A DNA stretch of 64,000 nucleotides from CAZCQP01 sp964500895 (GCA_964500895.1 CAZCQP010000002.1:1-64000); one strand, 5' to 3'. Positions 30,275-39,360 are shown, counted from the first letter of the stretch. Notes: generated by a model from the letters alone, not told the origin. Translations and numbers: made by a program.

Positions 30275-30443
30275 AGCAAAAATGCATACATTTAACTATC
30301 ATTCAAGCAAATAAACATACAACAATTACAAAAAACACCTATGACCAAGACAAAACGCCAATTTCCAAGCATGGCAATACCCCAAAACACCTTAATTTCC
30401 AGTGCGAAAGATGCCCCAAAACCATGTACGCTTAAGGTTCGCA
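30275..30443 (-). promoter_or_regulatory. CRISPR leader
   Basis: This 169-base AT-rich, gene-free stretch lies between the last repeat and the cas2 stop codon, upstream of the array in its transcribed (minus) direction. Reading toward the array it contains TTTTGGGGCATC, TTCGCACTGG and a T-rich stretch ending ATGCATTTTTGCT at the first repeat. Position, base composition and orientation are those of a type I-C leader, expected to hold the array promoter and the integration signals for Cas1-Cas2. No clear -35/-10 pair was picked. Confidence 0.8.
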
Positions 30444-30734
30444 CTACACCATTAAAATGCCCTCCACGTCAAACCCTGGCTTAGCCCCAACATGGGTCAC
30501 TTTCGTTTTGTAATTGTTTCCCAAGTTGTAAAAGCGCAGGCTATCCTTTTCCGCATCAATGAGCGCTTCCAGCTTGTGCTTCACCTCGGCCAACTGGGTT
30601 GCGTCCAGCACGCATTCAAAAACTGAATTTTGAACCCTCTGCCCGTAATTGACACACTGTTTAGCCACCTGCCGCAGCCGTTTGCGCCCCTGGGCTGTTT
30701 CTGTGTTCACATCATAAGTAATTAAAACAAGCAT
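30444..30734 (-). CDS. cas2: CRISPR-associated endonuclease Cas2 (type I-C)
   Basis: A 96-residue protein. The start at 30734 (MLVLITYDVNTETAQGRKRL) is the standard Cas2 N-terminus with the ferredoxin-fold first strand and the conserved Asp; a longer frame upstream overlaps cas1 and is rejected. VNYGQRVQNSVFECVLD is the second conserved segment. Cas2 forms the central dimer of the Cas1-Cas2 integrase that sets spacer length. It follows cas1 by 8 bases and precedes the leader. All three cas genes read toward the array. Confidence 0.96.
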   Translation of the reverse strand: MLVLITYDVNTETAQGRKRLRQVAKQCVNYGQRVQNSVFECVLDATQLAEVKHKLEALIDAEKDSLRFYNLGNNYKTKVTHVGAKPGFDVEGILMV

Positions 30735-30742
30735 CTGTTCAC

Positions 30743-31774
30743 CTACTTCCACAAAAATGGTGGATACGCCTCTAAGTCGCCCCGCAAATGCCGGGCCAGC
30801 AGCATGGCTTGCACGTGAGGCACTAATCCCCACTGTATTTTTTCTTCCAAAAACGGATGGGTAATGGTTTCCTGTTTGCGGGCTTGCCACGCACTTAGAA
30901 ATGCTTTGCGTGCGGCATCATCCATAATGACGGCGCCATTTTCCTTTACGGTGAACCCTTTGGCATGAACTTCCCGCTTGTTAATGAGGGAAAGCACAAA
31001 TCGGTCGGCCAGGATAGGGCGCATTTCTTCCATTAAATCCAGCGCAAGAGAGATGCGCCCGGGGCGGTCTCGGTGCAAAAAGCCCACGTAGGGGTCTAGC
31101 CCAACCCCTTCTAGCGCCGATGCTACATCGTTTGCCAGCATGGTGTACGCAAAGGAAAGCAGCGCATTCACTTTATCCAAAGGCGGTCTTCGGCTGCGGG
31201 TGTGAAATTGAAAGTCCTCTTTTTGCTGCAAAATCAACTGGTCTATGACACCAAAATACCGAGTGGCACTTTCGCCTTCCAGGCCACGCAATTGCTCAAG
31301 GTTTTCACAGTCTTTGATGGCATCTGTAGATTTTTTAATGAGTGCAGAAGCCTTTTTTAATTGCTCAACGTCAACCCGGGCGGCGTGGTCCCGGGTGGCC
31401 CGCTCTATGACCCAGCGTGCATTATACAGCTTGCCGATAATCATGTTTTGTGCAATGAACAGGGACTGCTGCTCGTCATCTGAAACCCTGTACTGCTTTT
31501 TGCGCAGCAACACATTGCCATGCACTTCCCCCACAATGCGTGCCTGAAACCGGCCGCTGGGGCTTAAAAAGCAAAGGGCAATATTTTTTGCGGCACAGGC
31601 CCGCATGAGCGCTGGGCTTGCGCCTGTGTAGCCAAAAGTTACAATGCTTTCAACATTATGTAAAGGCAAACGGATGACTTCCTGCTCCTCTTTTCGCACG
31701 ACGATGTTTTCCCCGTCTAAAGAAAGATAGTGTTCAGGGGTTGTGATATACAACGTGTTCAGCAATTTTCTCAT
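30743..31774 (-). CDS. cas1: CRISPR-associated integrase Cas1 (type I-C)
   Basis: A 343-residue protein, normal for type I-C Cas1. The N-terminal beta domain (LNTLYITTPEHYLSLDGENI) and the catalytic C-terminal helical domain are present. Metal ligands are expected in LEGESATRYFGVI (Glu), GFLHRDRPGRISLALDLMEE (His and Asp) and the following EEMR. It integrates new spacers into the leader end of the array together with Cas2. Its ATG overlaps the end of cas4 by four bases (ATGA), so the module is one operon. The protein looks intact, with no frameshift or lost catalytic residue. Confidence 0.97.
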   Translation of the reverse strand: MRKLLNTLYITTPEHYLSLDGENIVVRKEEQEVIRLPLHNVESIVTFGYTGASPALMRACAAKNIALCFLSPSGRFQARIVGEVHGNVLLRKKQYRVSDDEQQSLFIAQNMIIGKLYNARWVIERATRDHAARVDVEQLKKASALIKKSTDAIKDCENLEQLRGLEGESATRYFGVIDQLILQQKEDFQFHTRSRRPPLDKVNALLSFAYTMLANDVASALEGVGLDPYVGFLHRDRPGRISLALDLMEEMRPILADRFVLSLINKREVHAKGFTVKENGAVIMDDAARKAFLSAWQARKQETITHPFLEEKIQWGLVPHVQAMLLARHLRGDLEAYPPFLWK

Positions 31775-32433
31775 GCGTCTGCCTCCCCAATTCTTGTTTG
31801 AATATAGTGGGCCACGGATGCCTTTTTCAGCATTTTAGGAAGGCAAAAGTCCGCCAACGAGCAGGACTTACAGGCTTTGTTAGGCTTACACTTGGGTGTG
31901 TGCCCCCGTTGGTAATGCTGGTGCATTTCTTTCAGCATGTCCTTAGCGGTTTGGCGTAGGGTTTGGGTGAAGGCGACTGGCAGCCTGCGCCTTGTTTCGC
32001 CGTAAAACAAATAGCCTTCCTGAATATCACAGACAAACATTTCCTCTAAACATAATGCTTGTGCGCACAATTGCAGTTCGTCTGCGTCATTTTGCTTTGG
32101 TGCGCCTCGCTTATACTCCACCGGCACCACACGGTATGTACCATCCCGGCCATGAATGGTGATGCCACTTGCATCTTTCCAAAGCTCCACCACATCGCAG
32201 ACACCGGATATGCCCAGATCCCGGGACATCACCGGCATACTGCGGGTGATCAGCACATCGCCCCGCTTTTCCACAGAAGCTTCATGGGCTTTTTCGTGCA
32301 GAAATCTGCCTTCAAGGGTGAGCACATTTTCCTTCCATGCCTGTTCAACGTGAATCAGCCCCCACTGGCGGCGGCAAAAGGCAAAATGTTGTATGCCCGA
32401 TAACGGGAGAAAGTCTTCTTCGTTAAACATCAT
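31771..32433 (-). CDS. cas4: CRISPR-associated exonuclease Cas4
   Basis: A 220-residue protein. ATG 32433 is chosen because AAGGA lies six bases upstream; TTG 32436 and ATG 32430 are also in frame. FAFCRRQWGLIHVEQAW holds the first cluster cysteine, and CKPNKACKSCSLADFC the other cluster cysteines. VVPVEYKRG is the PD-(D/E)XK nuclease core (catalytic Glu and Lys). Cas4 trims pre-spacers and selects for the PAM before integration. In type I-C loci cas3-cas5-cas8-cas7 normally precede cas4. Here the upstream neighbour is a divergent flavodoxin gene, so no effector gene adjoins. Confidence 0.96.
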   Translation of the reverse strand: MMFNEEDFLPLSGIQHFAFCRRQWGLIHVEQAWKENVLTLEGRFLHEKAHEASVEKRGDVLITRSMPVMSRDLGISGVCDVVELWKDASGITIHGRDGTYRVVPVEYKRGAPKQNDADELQLCAQALCLEEMFVCDIQEGYLFYGETRRRLPVAFTQTLRQTAKDMLKEMHQHYQRGHTPKCKPNKACKSCSLADFCLPKMLKKASVAHYIQTRIGEADA

Positions 32434-32592
32434 CAACCATCCTTAACAGTGGAACCCCCAACGTTTAATCCGCATTGATATAGCATAATTTTACACCAGT
32501 TACCATTATTATACAACAAAAAATGCATGTATCCATTATCAGTAAAACCTGGTATAATTCTGCCAACCAATTTAATTGAAGGGAAGATAAGC
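32434..32592. promoter_or_regulatory. divergent promoter region between cas4 and the flavodoxin pair
   Basis: The 159-base AT-rich gap contains a TATAAT on each strand. On the minus strand TTGTATAATAATGG faces cas4. On the plus strand GGTATAATTCTGCC lies about 40 bases before the flavodoxin start. Neither has a strong -35 box. No trace of a cas7, cas8 or cas5 fragment could be recognised here. Confidence 0.5.
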
Positions 32593-33168
32593 GTGATGCA
32601 ACTGCTCTTATTGTGCGACGGGCAAAGCCAGGACTTTTGCGGCTGCAACCTTGGAGAAGCGGCTGCCGAAGCAGCCCAAAAAGTAGGTTTTGAAACAAAG
32701 CGTTTATTGTTGGATTTTGACCACATACAACCGTGCGTGGGCTGCTTTGACTGTTGGGTGAAGACCCCCGGCCTTTGCATACAAACAAAAGACAACGCCA
32801 ACAGCATTTGCCGTGATTTTGCCCGCAGTGATGCGGTGCTACTGCTTTCTAAAGTGACCTACGGCAGCCATAGCCCGGACGTTAAGGCTATGCTGGACCG
32901 TATCATTCCCAATGCATTGCCATTTTTTGAAACGGTGGAAGGGGAAATGCACCACCCCAAACGCTATGCCAAAGTTCCCAACTGGATTGCTTTTGGCTAC
33001 GGCAACATGACGGATGAAGAAGCGGATACCTTTGCAGCGCTGACGGTGCGCAACAGCCTGCACTTCCACCCACCAAAACGCTGCACCTTGCTCACCCGCA
33101 GCGCAGCAGATTTACCCCAAGCGTTAGAGGGCTTACAGGCTTTTTTAAAAGAGGAGGGAACAAAATGA
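32593..33168 (+). CDS. flavodoxin-fold NAD(P)H-dependent oxidoreductase
   Basis: A protein of about 190 residues of the flavodoxin/NADPH-dependent FMN reductase superfamily. GTG 32593 or ATG 32596 are both possible after GAAGGGAAG; a longer upstream frame has no ribosome binding site. The fold is seen in MQLLLLCDGQSQDFCGCN (first strand and phosphate loop, atypical), HIQPCVGCFDCWVKTPGLC (a cysteine-bearing 'C.gC..C...G.C' motif found in many anaerobe members) and DAVLLLSKVTYGSHSPDVKA (FMN loop). It should use FMN to reduce an unknown acceptor. Its stop overlaps the next gene's start (ATGA), so both flavoproteins are co-translated and probably work together. Confidence 0.8.
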   Translation: MMQLLLLCDGQSQDFCGCNLGEAAAEAAQKVGFETKRLLLDFDHIQPCVGCFDCWVKTPGLCIQTKDNANSICRDFARSDAVLLLSKVTYGSHSPDVKAMLDRIIPNALPFFETVEGEMHHPKRYAKVPNWIAFGYGNMTDEEADTFAALTVRNSLHFHPPKRCTLLTRSAADLPQALEGLQAFLKEEGTK

Positions 33169-33809
33169 GACGCATTGTAGCCATTAACGGCAGCCCAAAA
33201 ACCAAAGGGGTATCGGCCATGCTTTTGGAACAGCTAGGCGGCCGCCTTCAAGGGAAGCTGGAAATAGAACAAGCCATGAAGCTGCTGAAAACCCCGGAAA
33301 AGCTGGCAGACATCCTTTCTGCCGACTGCCTGCTTATTGTGTACCCCCTTTATGTGGATGCCCTGCCTGCACCCCTTCTAAAAGTGCTAACCTTGCTGGA
33401 GGAAGCGGCCCAAACAGTAGCCCAAGACCAGCCCCTGCCAAAGGTTTATGCCCTGTGCAATTGCGGCTATGCAGAGCCACAGCAAATAAGCCTGTCTTTT
33501 AAAATGCTTCAACATTTTTGCAGCAGGGCCGGGTTAACCTGGCAGCAGGGTGTGGCCATTGGTGCAGGTGGGTTTTTACAGCCCAAAATGAAAGATTTGA
33601 CTAAAGGCCCCACAAAACCAATTGCCCAGGCGCTGGATGCTTTAGCCAAAGCCGTCGATGGCCGGGAAGTGCCCAGCGGCCAGAACGTCTTTACAGCCCC
33701 ACAAATTCCACTGTTTATATACAAGGTAGGGGCCACCCTGTCCTGGCACATTGCAGCCCGGAAAAATGGGGCCAGCGGAAAGCTGAAAGCCAGGCCACAC
33801 ATGGAATGA
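33165..33809 (+). CDS. second flavodoxin-fold NAD(P)H-dependent oxidoreductase
   Basis: A 214-residue protein beginning MRRIVAINGSPKTKGVSAML, the classical flavodoxin-like phosphate loop 'iNGSPr..g.s'. ADCLLIVYPLYVDALPAPLL is the second FMN-contact loop, followed by CNCGYAEPQQ. It overlaps the upstream flavoprotein by four bases. Together they could pass electrons between each other or form a heterodimer, but this is inference. The gene converges with the large regulator gene 20 bases further on. There is no evidence of a functional tie to the neighbouring CRISPR genes; the direction of transcription is opposite. Confidence 0.82.
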   Translation: MRRIVAINGSPKTKGVSAMLLEQLGGRLQGKLEIEQAMKLLKTPEKLADILSADCLLIVYPLYVDALPAPLLKVLTLLEEAAQTVAQDQPLPKVYALCNCGYAEPQQISLSFKMLQHFCSRAGLTWQQGVAIGAGGFLQPKMKDLTKGPTKPIAQALDALAKAVDGREVPSGQNVFTAPQIPLFIYKVGATLSWHIAARKNGASGKLKARPHME

Positions 33810-33828
33810 GCACCTTGATACACAAGGC

Positions 33829-36654
33829 CTAAATTAGCTTTTGATAAGTTTTCAGCAATTCTTCCCCCACAACACTCACCAGGTGCAATTCAGTGGGGTT
33901 GCCGATGCGCTTGGCGGTTTTCCTTGCCAGCTGATAATGGGCCACCGCTTTGTTTTTGGTGCCGATGTGCAATTCAATAAGGGCGGCATAGGCTTCCGCA
34001 GTGGCCAACCCCCACAGGGCATTAAACGCATGGAAACATTCAATGGCTTGTAGGATGTACCCCTTGGCTTCGGCGTACCGCTGCATTTTATATAGGGTTC
34101 GGCCAGCACAGGAATAAAACACCCCCAGCCCCCCGGCTTTTGGCTGGGTTTCGCTGGCATGGATGGCTTTTTCAAAATATTCAAAGGCGTGGGCGTAGTC
34201 TTCTTCGCATTCGTAACACTCGCCGATGTAGTTGTAGCAAACCGCCACAAACATCTCGTCATAACTGTTGCACTGTTGAATTTGCGCCACGGCTTTCCAG
34301 ATGGTGTCTTTGGCTTTGGCATACTGACCTTTTTTCAGTTCATACAGCCCCCGCAGCCGGATAAACAGGCACCGTTCTTCGCAATGGCCGGTGAGCAGGG
34401 GCAACAGTTCCTCTGCTTGTACAATGTAATCAAGCATCACTTGTAAATCATTAATTTGAATGCCGTAATAAATCATTTGTTTAAAATTGTTTAGCAAGTA
34501 GGGCAAGTCTCCCTTTTGCCGGGCATAAGCCATGCTGTGGTTAATGTATGCCAAACCGTGTTCATAATCCCCCAGCCGGATGTAGTACCGCCCCAAAAGA
34601 AAATCCGTTTTCATGCGCACCAAGTCAAAATCTGCATGGCCTTCCCCGGCTTTTTTAATCTCCGAGGCCAGCTGCAAAAGCTGCTGGCTGCTGGAAGTTT
34701 CCGGCTTAGGGTTGCCAATGTCTTCGTAACTGGCAGACATATAGGGGTACGTTTCGTGGTACACAGCATAAAATTCCGTTAAATACTCAATTTTATAAAT
34801 ACAGCTTTGGTACACATCGCCACAGGCGTTGTAATGGTAAATGAGCTTGGCACGCAAGTGAAACGTGGGCGTTTGGCTGTACAGCCCTTCGTAATAGGCG
34901 GCAATTTTTCGGTGCAAAATACGGCGCTTACCCACCGGCTGCATGCAGTGAATGTGCAGCCGTATTTTTTCGTGGGTGAAACAGTAAAAGGCTTGTCCCT
35001 CCGCCAATTCTTCTTTTATAAACTGCTGGGCCAGCAACGCTTCAACTGCTCGAAACACCCCCGCTTCATCGGTGCAAAGGCCACACGCCAGCATTTCTTC
35101 CAACGTTACCCCTTTAAAAAACAGTGCCATGGTACACAGCACTTCTTGCTCCTGTTGTGAAAGCACCAAAAACCGCTCTTGAATCATGTTCACAACCTTT
35201 GCCGAAAGCCCGGTTTGATAGCCTTTGTCTCGGATGGTTTCCAGCAGTTGTGTTAAAAACAAGGCGTTGCCTTCCGTGTCTTTGTAAATTTTATAAAGAA
35301 TCCCCGGCCTGTCTTTCAGTTCCGGCAACCAGGCACAGGCAAACTGGGCGGTTTGGGCCTTGGTAAAGCGTTCCAAGGTTATGGTAAGCACCTGGGTGGT
35401 TTTTTCCAAAGCCTGCATAAACAGCCCCATGTTGGGCTGCCGATGGTTTCGGCAGCAAAGCAAAAAAGACATGCTGCGGTTGTTGCATTTGCGGATGATG
35501 GTTAACAAAACCCGCTGGCTGGCAGCATCCATCCACTGCAAATCGTCAATGGCCAAAACAATTTTTTTGCCTGGGTTATTGGCTGTTAATTGGGCAAAGA
35601 GGGCTTCGAGTGCTTTTAAAAACCAGCCTTCATTCATGTTTTCGTGGGCCACCGGTTGTTCAAAAGGCGCATGAAGCAAACCGTTAAGCTGTGCCAGCAA
35701 ATCATACCACACGCAAAAGCTGGCAGAGGATTCATTTTGAAAGCAGGTGGTTTTGATGATAAGATACCGACTGTTGTCCAGAATGCGTAAGGTTTGGTTA
35801 AACAAAGCGGTCTTACCCACACCCGCCTCCCCAACAAGCAGCACCGGCTTTCCGGCATCTTCGGACAAACCGCTTAAACAATGGGTGGCGGTGTACAGCT
35901 CTGTATCCCGGCCCCAGAACATGGGGGCCGCTTCTTGCGGGGTGTGCTGGGCATATTCCCGCATTTCCATAATCTGTTCAAAAAGCTCTGTGGTTTTACG
36001 TTCCGGTTTTTCTCCTAAGTCCCGTTCTAAGATTTGTTCCAGCATGTTGTAGAGCATGATGGCCTGGTTGTATTGCCCCAGGGAAATATAAAGCTGCATC
36101 ATCTCCCGGTATGTTTGCTCACTGTACACATCGTTCTGGGAAATCAGCGTAATATAGCGCTGCAACTCCTCGTCCAAACTTTCGCCGGACTTGTTTTTAA
36201 TGCGTTCTTTCAGTGCATGAACATACATGGCCTTGTAGTGTTTGCGTCGGCCTTCCACCCATTCTTCAAATTCCAGGCAGTTTTTAATGTAGAAACAATC
36301 TAAAAAATCCCCTTTGTAGGCCTCCACCACGTTGTTTTTGGTGATGTTGTCTGTGTCGATGACAATGTTGGCCAAGGGGTTTAATTCTATAATGCCGTTG
36401 CCTACGGCGAGAATGGTGTCCTCGCCCAATGTTTTCCTTAAACTATACAAAATGTCCCGCAGCCGGTTTCTGGCGGTTTTTTCATCGTTATCCGGCCAGA
36501 ACAACCGCATCACTGCCTCCCTGGTCATCATTTTATTGATGCAAAGGGCATAAAAAAGTGCCTCTGCCTTTTTGTACCGGAAACTGACGAAGGTTTGGTC
36601 TTGGTCCCACTTTACATAGGGCGTGCCCATTAGCGAAACGGTTAGGGGTTTCAT
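33829..36654 (-). CDS. SARP/AfsR-type transcriptional regulator with AAA ATPase and TPR repeats
   Basis: A protein of about 941 residues. The start at 36654 (MKPLTVSLMGTPYVKW) is set by AAGGAG eight bases upstream; longer starts are possible. The N-terminus is a winged-helix DNA-binding domain (SFRYKKAEALFYALCINKMM, then ARNRLRDILYSLRKTLG), followed by a bacterial transcriptional activator domain of about 150 residues. An ATPase domain has Walker A LLVGEAGVGKTALFNQTL and Walker B KIVLAIDDLQWMDAAS. The C-terminal third is TPR-like (YNYIGECYECEEDYAHAFEY and similar). It resembles LuxR/AfsR-type signal-integrating ATPases. It sits downstream of the YfcC transporter and M20 hydrolase on the same strand, 78 bases from the transporter, and may control them. 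Confidence 0.88.
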   Translation of the reverse strand: MKPLTVSLMGTPYVKWDQDQTFVSFRYKKAEALFYALCINKMMTREAVMRLFWPDNDEKTARNRLRDILYSLRKTLGEDTILAVGNGIIELNPLANIVIDTDNITKNNVVEAYKGDFLDCFYIKNCLEFEEWVEGRRKHYKAMYVHALKERIKNKSGESLDEELQRYITLISQNDVYSEQTYREMMQLYISLGQYNQAIMLYNMLEQILERDLGEKPERKTTELFEQIMEMREYAQHTPQEAAPMFWGRDTELYTATHCLSGLSEDAGKPVLLVGEAGVGKTALFNQTLRILDNSRYLIIKTTCFQNESSASFCVWYDLLAQLNGLLHAPFEQPVAHENMNEGWFLKALEALFAQLTANNPGKKIVLAIDDLQWMDAASQRVLLTIIRKCNNRSMSFLLCCRNHRQPNMGLFMQALEKTTQVLTITLERFTKAQTAQFACAWLPELKDRPGILYKIYKDTEGNALFLTQLLETIRDKGYQTGLSAKVVNMIQERFLVLSQQEQEVLCTMALFFKGVTLEEMLACGLCTDEAGVFRAVEALLAQQFIKEELAEGQAFYCFTHEKIRLHIHCMQPVGKRRILHRKIAAYYEGLYSQTPTFHLRAKLIYHYNACGDVYQSCIYKIEYLTEFYAVYHETYPYMSASYEDIGNPKPETSSSQQLLQLASEIKKAGEGHADFDLVRMKTDFLLGRYYIRLGDYEHGLAYINHSMAYARQKGDLPYLLNNFKQMIYYGIQINDLQVMLDYIVQAEELLPLLTGHCEERCLFIRLRGLYELKKGQYAKAKDTIWKAVAQIQQCNSYDEMFVAVCYNYIGECYECEEDYAHAFEYFEKAIHASETQPKAGGLGVFYSCAGRTLYKMQRYAEAKGYILQAIECFHAFNALWGLATAEAYAALIELHIGTKNKAVAHYQLARKTAKRIGNPTELHLVSVVGEELLKTYQKLI

Positions 36655-36732
36655 AGCCATTGCTCCTTGTCCATTCATGAAGTTTTGGCCGCCGGAATAA
36701 GACAAACCGGCGGCCTGCAAGGGACGTATGTA

Positions 36733-38145
36733 TTAGAATGGGCCGTATCCTGTCTGCACGGCAATCACCAGGAATACACAGGCGATGACGCACCAGAGTA
36801 AAAACAACGGCAGGAAAAATTTCACCCATTTGTTCCAGGAAATGTTGCTCATGGCCAAAGCGGCCATGAAGTAGCCGGAAGTAGGGGAGAGGATGTTGGT
36901 GAAAGCATCGCCGAACTGGTAAGCCAGAACAGCGGTTTGCTTGGTGATGCCCACCAATTCTGCTAAAGGTGCCATAATGGGCATGGTGATGGCCGCCTGG
37001 CCGGAGCCTGAAGGCACAATGACGTTAAAAATATCTTGCACAACAAACATACCAATGGCGCTTAACTGTGGTGGCATTCCTTTTAAGGCGCTGGCCATGC
37101 TGTAAATGATGGTGTCCATAATGGAGGCATCGGTCATGACCACGGTGATGGCTCTGGAAAAGCCAATAATAAGGGCGGCAAACATCATGGTAGCCGCACC
37201 GGCCACAAATTCCTTGGCAATTTCATTAATTTTAAGCCCGCCAACAATCCCGGCCACAATGCATAACAGCAGGAAAATGGCACTTAATTCGTCAATGTAA
37301 AAACCAAATTTCACCACGCCCACCACAATGGCCACAATGGCGGCTGCAAAGGACAGCAGCACCAGTTTGTGCCGGGTGGTGAAGGTGGGCACGGCGTCTA
37401 AATCTGCCGTAAACGTGGAGTTTTTATCTTCCACATACATGGAACTTAATTCAGGGTTTTTCTTAACTTTCTTGGCATACAGCATCACATAAATCACAGA
37501 GGTGAGGGTGAGTGCCACATAGGCCCATGCCCGCAAACCAATGCCGGAGAAAGGTGGAAGCCCTGAAATGCCCTGGGCAACCCCTACGGTGAAGGCGTTG
37601 GTCATGGCACCGGCAAAACCTGCGCCGCCGCCCACCAGCAAAATGGCTGTACCGGTGATGGAGTCGAACCCCAGCGCAATGCAAATGGGAACCATAATGG
37701 GAATGAAGGCCAGAAATTCCTCGGCATTGCCGATGAAGGTGCCCCCAAGAGAACAGATAATCATAATAACTGGAATGAGCAATAGCTCTTTCCCAGACAT
37801 TTTTTTGCAGATATTGGCCATGCCCACGTCAATGGCACCGGTGCTTTGAATAATTTTCACTGCGCCGCCAATGAAGAACATGAAGAAAATGATGTAGGCT
37901 GCGCCCTGCATACCTTTGGGCACTGCCAACAGCAAATCCATAAAGCTGGTAGGGTTTGAATCTACCGCATGGTAGGATAGGGGGTCTACGATATTTCGTC
38001 CTGTGGCTTCATCCAGCACCCGGTCGTACTGACCGGCAGGCACGATGTAGGATGCAACAGCCGCCACAATAATGAAGATGGCAAGCAGCACCAGGGGGTC
38101 GGGCATTTTTATTCCGGCTTTCTTTCCAGTTGTTTCGGCAGACAT
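36733..38145 (-). CDS. YfcC-family (DcuC-like) transporter
   Basis: A 470-residue membrane protein with about twelve helices. It starts MSAETTGKKAGIKMPDPLVL, with VASYIVPAGQYDRVLDEATG typical of YfcC/AbgT-like carriers, then GTFIGNAEEFLAFIPIMVP and MNAFTVGVAQGISGLPPFSG. VPSGSGQAAITMPIMAPLAE is the conserved second half motif. Members carry dicarboxylates, arginine/ornithine or peptides; the exact substrate is not visible. The GGAGGG ribosome binding site is good. It lies 22 bases after the M20 amidohydrolase gene on the same strand, suggesting uptake of an N-acyl amino acid or peptide that the enzyme cleaves. Confidence 0.9.
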   Translation of the reverse strand: MSAETTGKKAGIKMPDPLVLLAIFIIVAAVASYIVPAGQYDRVLDEATGRNIVDPLSYHAVDSNPTSFMDLLLAVPKGMQGAAYIIFFMFFIGGAVKIIQSTGAIDVGMANICKKMSGKELLLIPVIMIICSLGGTFIGNAEEFLAFIPIMVPICIALGFDSITGTAILLVGGGAGFAGAMTNAFTVGVAQGISGLPPFSGIGLRAWAYVALTLTSVIYVMLYAKKVKKNPELSSMYVEDKNSTFTADLDAVPTFTTRHKLVLLSFAAAIVAIVVGVVKFGFYIDELSAIFLLLCIVAGIVGGLKINEIAKEFVAGAATMMFAALIIGFSRAITVVMTDASIMDTIIYSMASALKGMPPQLSAIGMFVVQDIFNVIVPSGSGQAAITMPIMAPLAELVGITKQTAVLAYQFGDAFTNILSPTSGYFMAALAMSNISWNKWVKFFLPLFLLWCVIACVFLVIAVQTGYGPF

Positions 38146-38167
38146 GTAAAACCCTCCTCAAATTTTT

Positions 38168-39355
38168 TCATTGAAGCAAATCTAATGCAGCCTGTACAAA
38201 AAGCGCAGTACCTTTGTAAATGACGCTATCGTCAATTGCAAATTTACTGTTGTGGTGAAAGTAGGTCACTCCGTCCTCGAAGTGGGCCTGGGGGTTGCAC
38301 AGGAAGAAATAACATCCCGGCACCCGTTCAAAGAAAAATGCCGCATCCTCGCCGCCCATCAATCCCTCCTCCATCATATGTATGGTGTCTTCAGCAAACA
38401 TTTTCCTGGCCGAAGTTAAAAATGATTGTACCACACTTTTATTGTTAATTAAAGGGGGATAGCCGTCTAAAAATTCCAGTTCAAACTCACAGCGCATACT
38501 CATGCCAAGGCCTGTAAGGATTTCCCGTATTCGCTTAAAAATATAACTGCGCAGTTCTAAAGTGGCACAGCGGATGGTGCCCCGAAGTTCCGCTTCATCG
38601 GGAATGACGTTAAACGTGCCACGCCCGGCTTCCACGCTGGCTAGGGTGATAACGGCCGCTGCGGAAGGTTTAATCTCCCGGCTGATGATGTACTGCATGT
38701 TGTTAATGGCCAGTGCAGCAATGGCCACCGGGTCTATGCAAATTTCCGGTGTTGAACCGTGGCCCCCCTTGCCTTTAATCACAATGCGCACTTGATCGTC
38801 GGCGGCAAAGGTGTTGCCCATGCTCACCACGATTTCACCGTTTTTGTAGTTGCCGCCCACGTTTCCCACATGCAAAGCCAGCATGTAATCCACCTTGGGG
38901 TCTTCCAGCACACCGTCTTGCACCATGGGGTAAGCACCGCCAGGGCCTTCTTCCCCCGGCTGGAAAATAAGCTTCACTTGCCCTTCCATGGTGTCTTCCC
39001 GCTCTTTAAGCATCTTGGCGGCACCCAGCAAAATAGCCGCATGGGCGTCGTGGCCGCAGGCGTGCATGTTTTCGTTTTCAGAGGAAAAAGGCAAACCGGT
39101 TTGCTCGGCCACCCGCAAGCCGTCAATGTCTGCCCGCAAAGCCACCACTTTGCCGGGTTTATTGCCAATGACCGCCGTAATGCCTGAATGGTTTCTGTAG
39201 GTTTGGTATGTAATGCCCAGGTTATCCAGCTGTGTTTTGATGTAGTCGGCTGTTTTGGGCAAAACAAGCCCGCATTCTGGAAATTTGTGCAGTTCCCGCC
39301 GCCAGTTGATGATTTGCGGGCTTAGATCACGGGCCTGTTGGAATATGGCATTCAA
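38168..39355 (-). CDS. M20-family amidohydrolase (N-acyl-amino-acid / hippurate hydrolase-like)
   Basis: A 395-residue zinc amidohydrolase starting at TTG 39355, with AGGGGGG seven bases upstream. RRELHKFPECGLVLPKTADY is the N-terminal signature. MHACGHDAHAAILLGAAKML carries the metal-binding HxCGHD motif, and FQPGEEGPGGAYPM has the catalytic Glu pair. EGLMGGEDAAFFFERVPGCY is the C-terminal conserved region of the IAA-amino-acid hydrolase / hippuricase branch. It removes acyl groups from amino acids in the cytoplasm. It is followed by the YfcC transporter. Although it lies next to hutU, it is not imidazolonepropionase, which belongs to a different amidohydrolase family. Confidence 0.9.
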   Translation of the reverse strand: MNAIFQQARDLSPQIINWRRELHKFPECGLVLPKTADYIKTQLDNLGITYQTYRNHSGITAVIGNKPGKVVALRADIDGLRVAEQTGLPFSSENENMHACGHDAHAAILLGAAKMLKEREDTMEGQVKLIFQPGEEGPGGAYPMVQDGVLEDPKVDYMLALHVGNVGGNYKNGEIVVSMGNTFAADDQVRIVIKGKGGHGSTPEICIDPVAIAALAINNMQYIISREIKPSAAAVITLASVEAGRGTFNVIPDEAELRGTIRCATLELRSYIFKRIREILTGLGMSMRCEFELEFLDGYPPLINNKSVVQSFLTSARKMFAEDTIHMMEEGLMGGEDAAFFFERVPGCYFFLCNPQAHFEDGVTYFHHNSKFAIDDSVIYKGTALFVQAALDLLQ

Positions 39356-39360
39356 TGGGC

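Noticed and set aside
22560..32720. A 17-base identity (TTATTGTTGGATTTTGA) between one spacer and the flavodoxin gene at about 32704, suggesting self-targeting
   Set aside because: The match does not extend, has low complexity, and is short enough to be plausible by chance among 195 spacers.
38168..39355. The amidohydrolase next to hutU as hutI
   Set aside because: The HxCGHD and GEEGPGG motifs place it in the M20 family, not in the imidazolonepropionase family.
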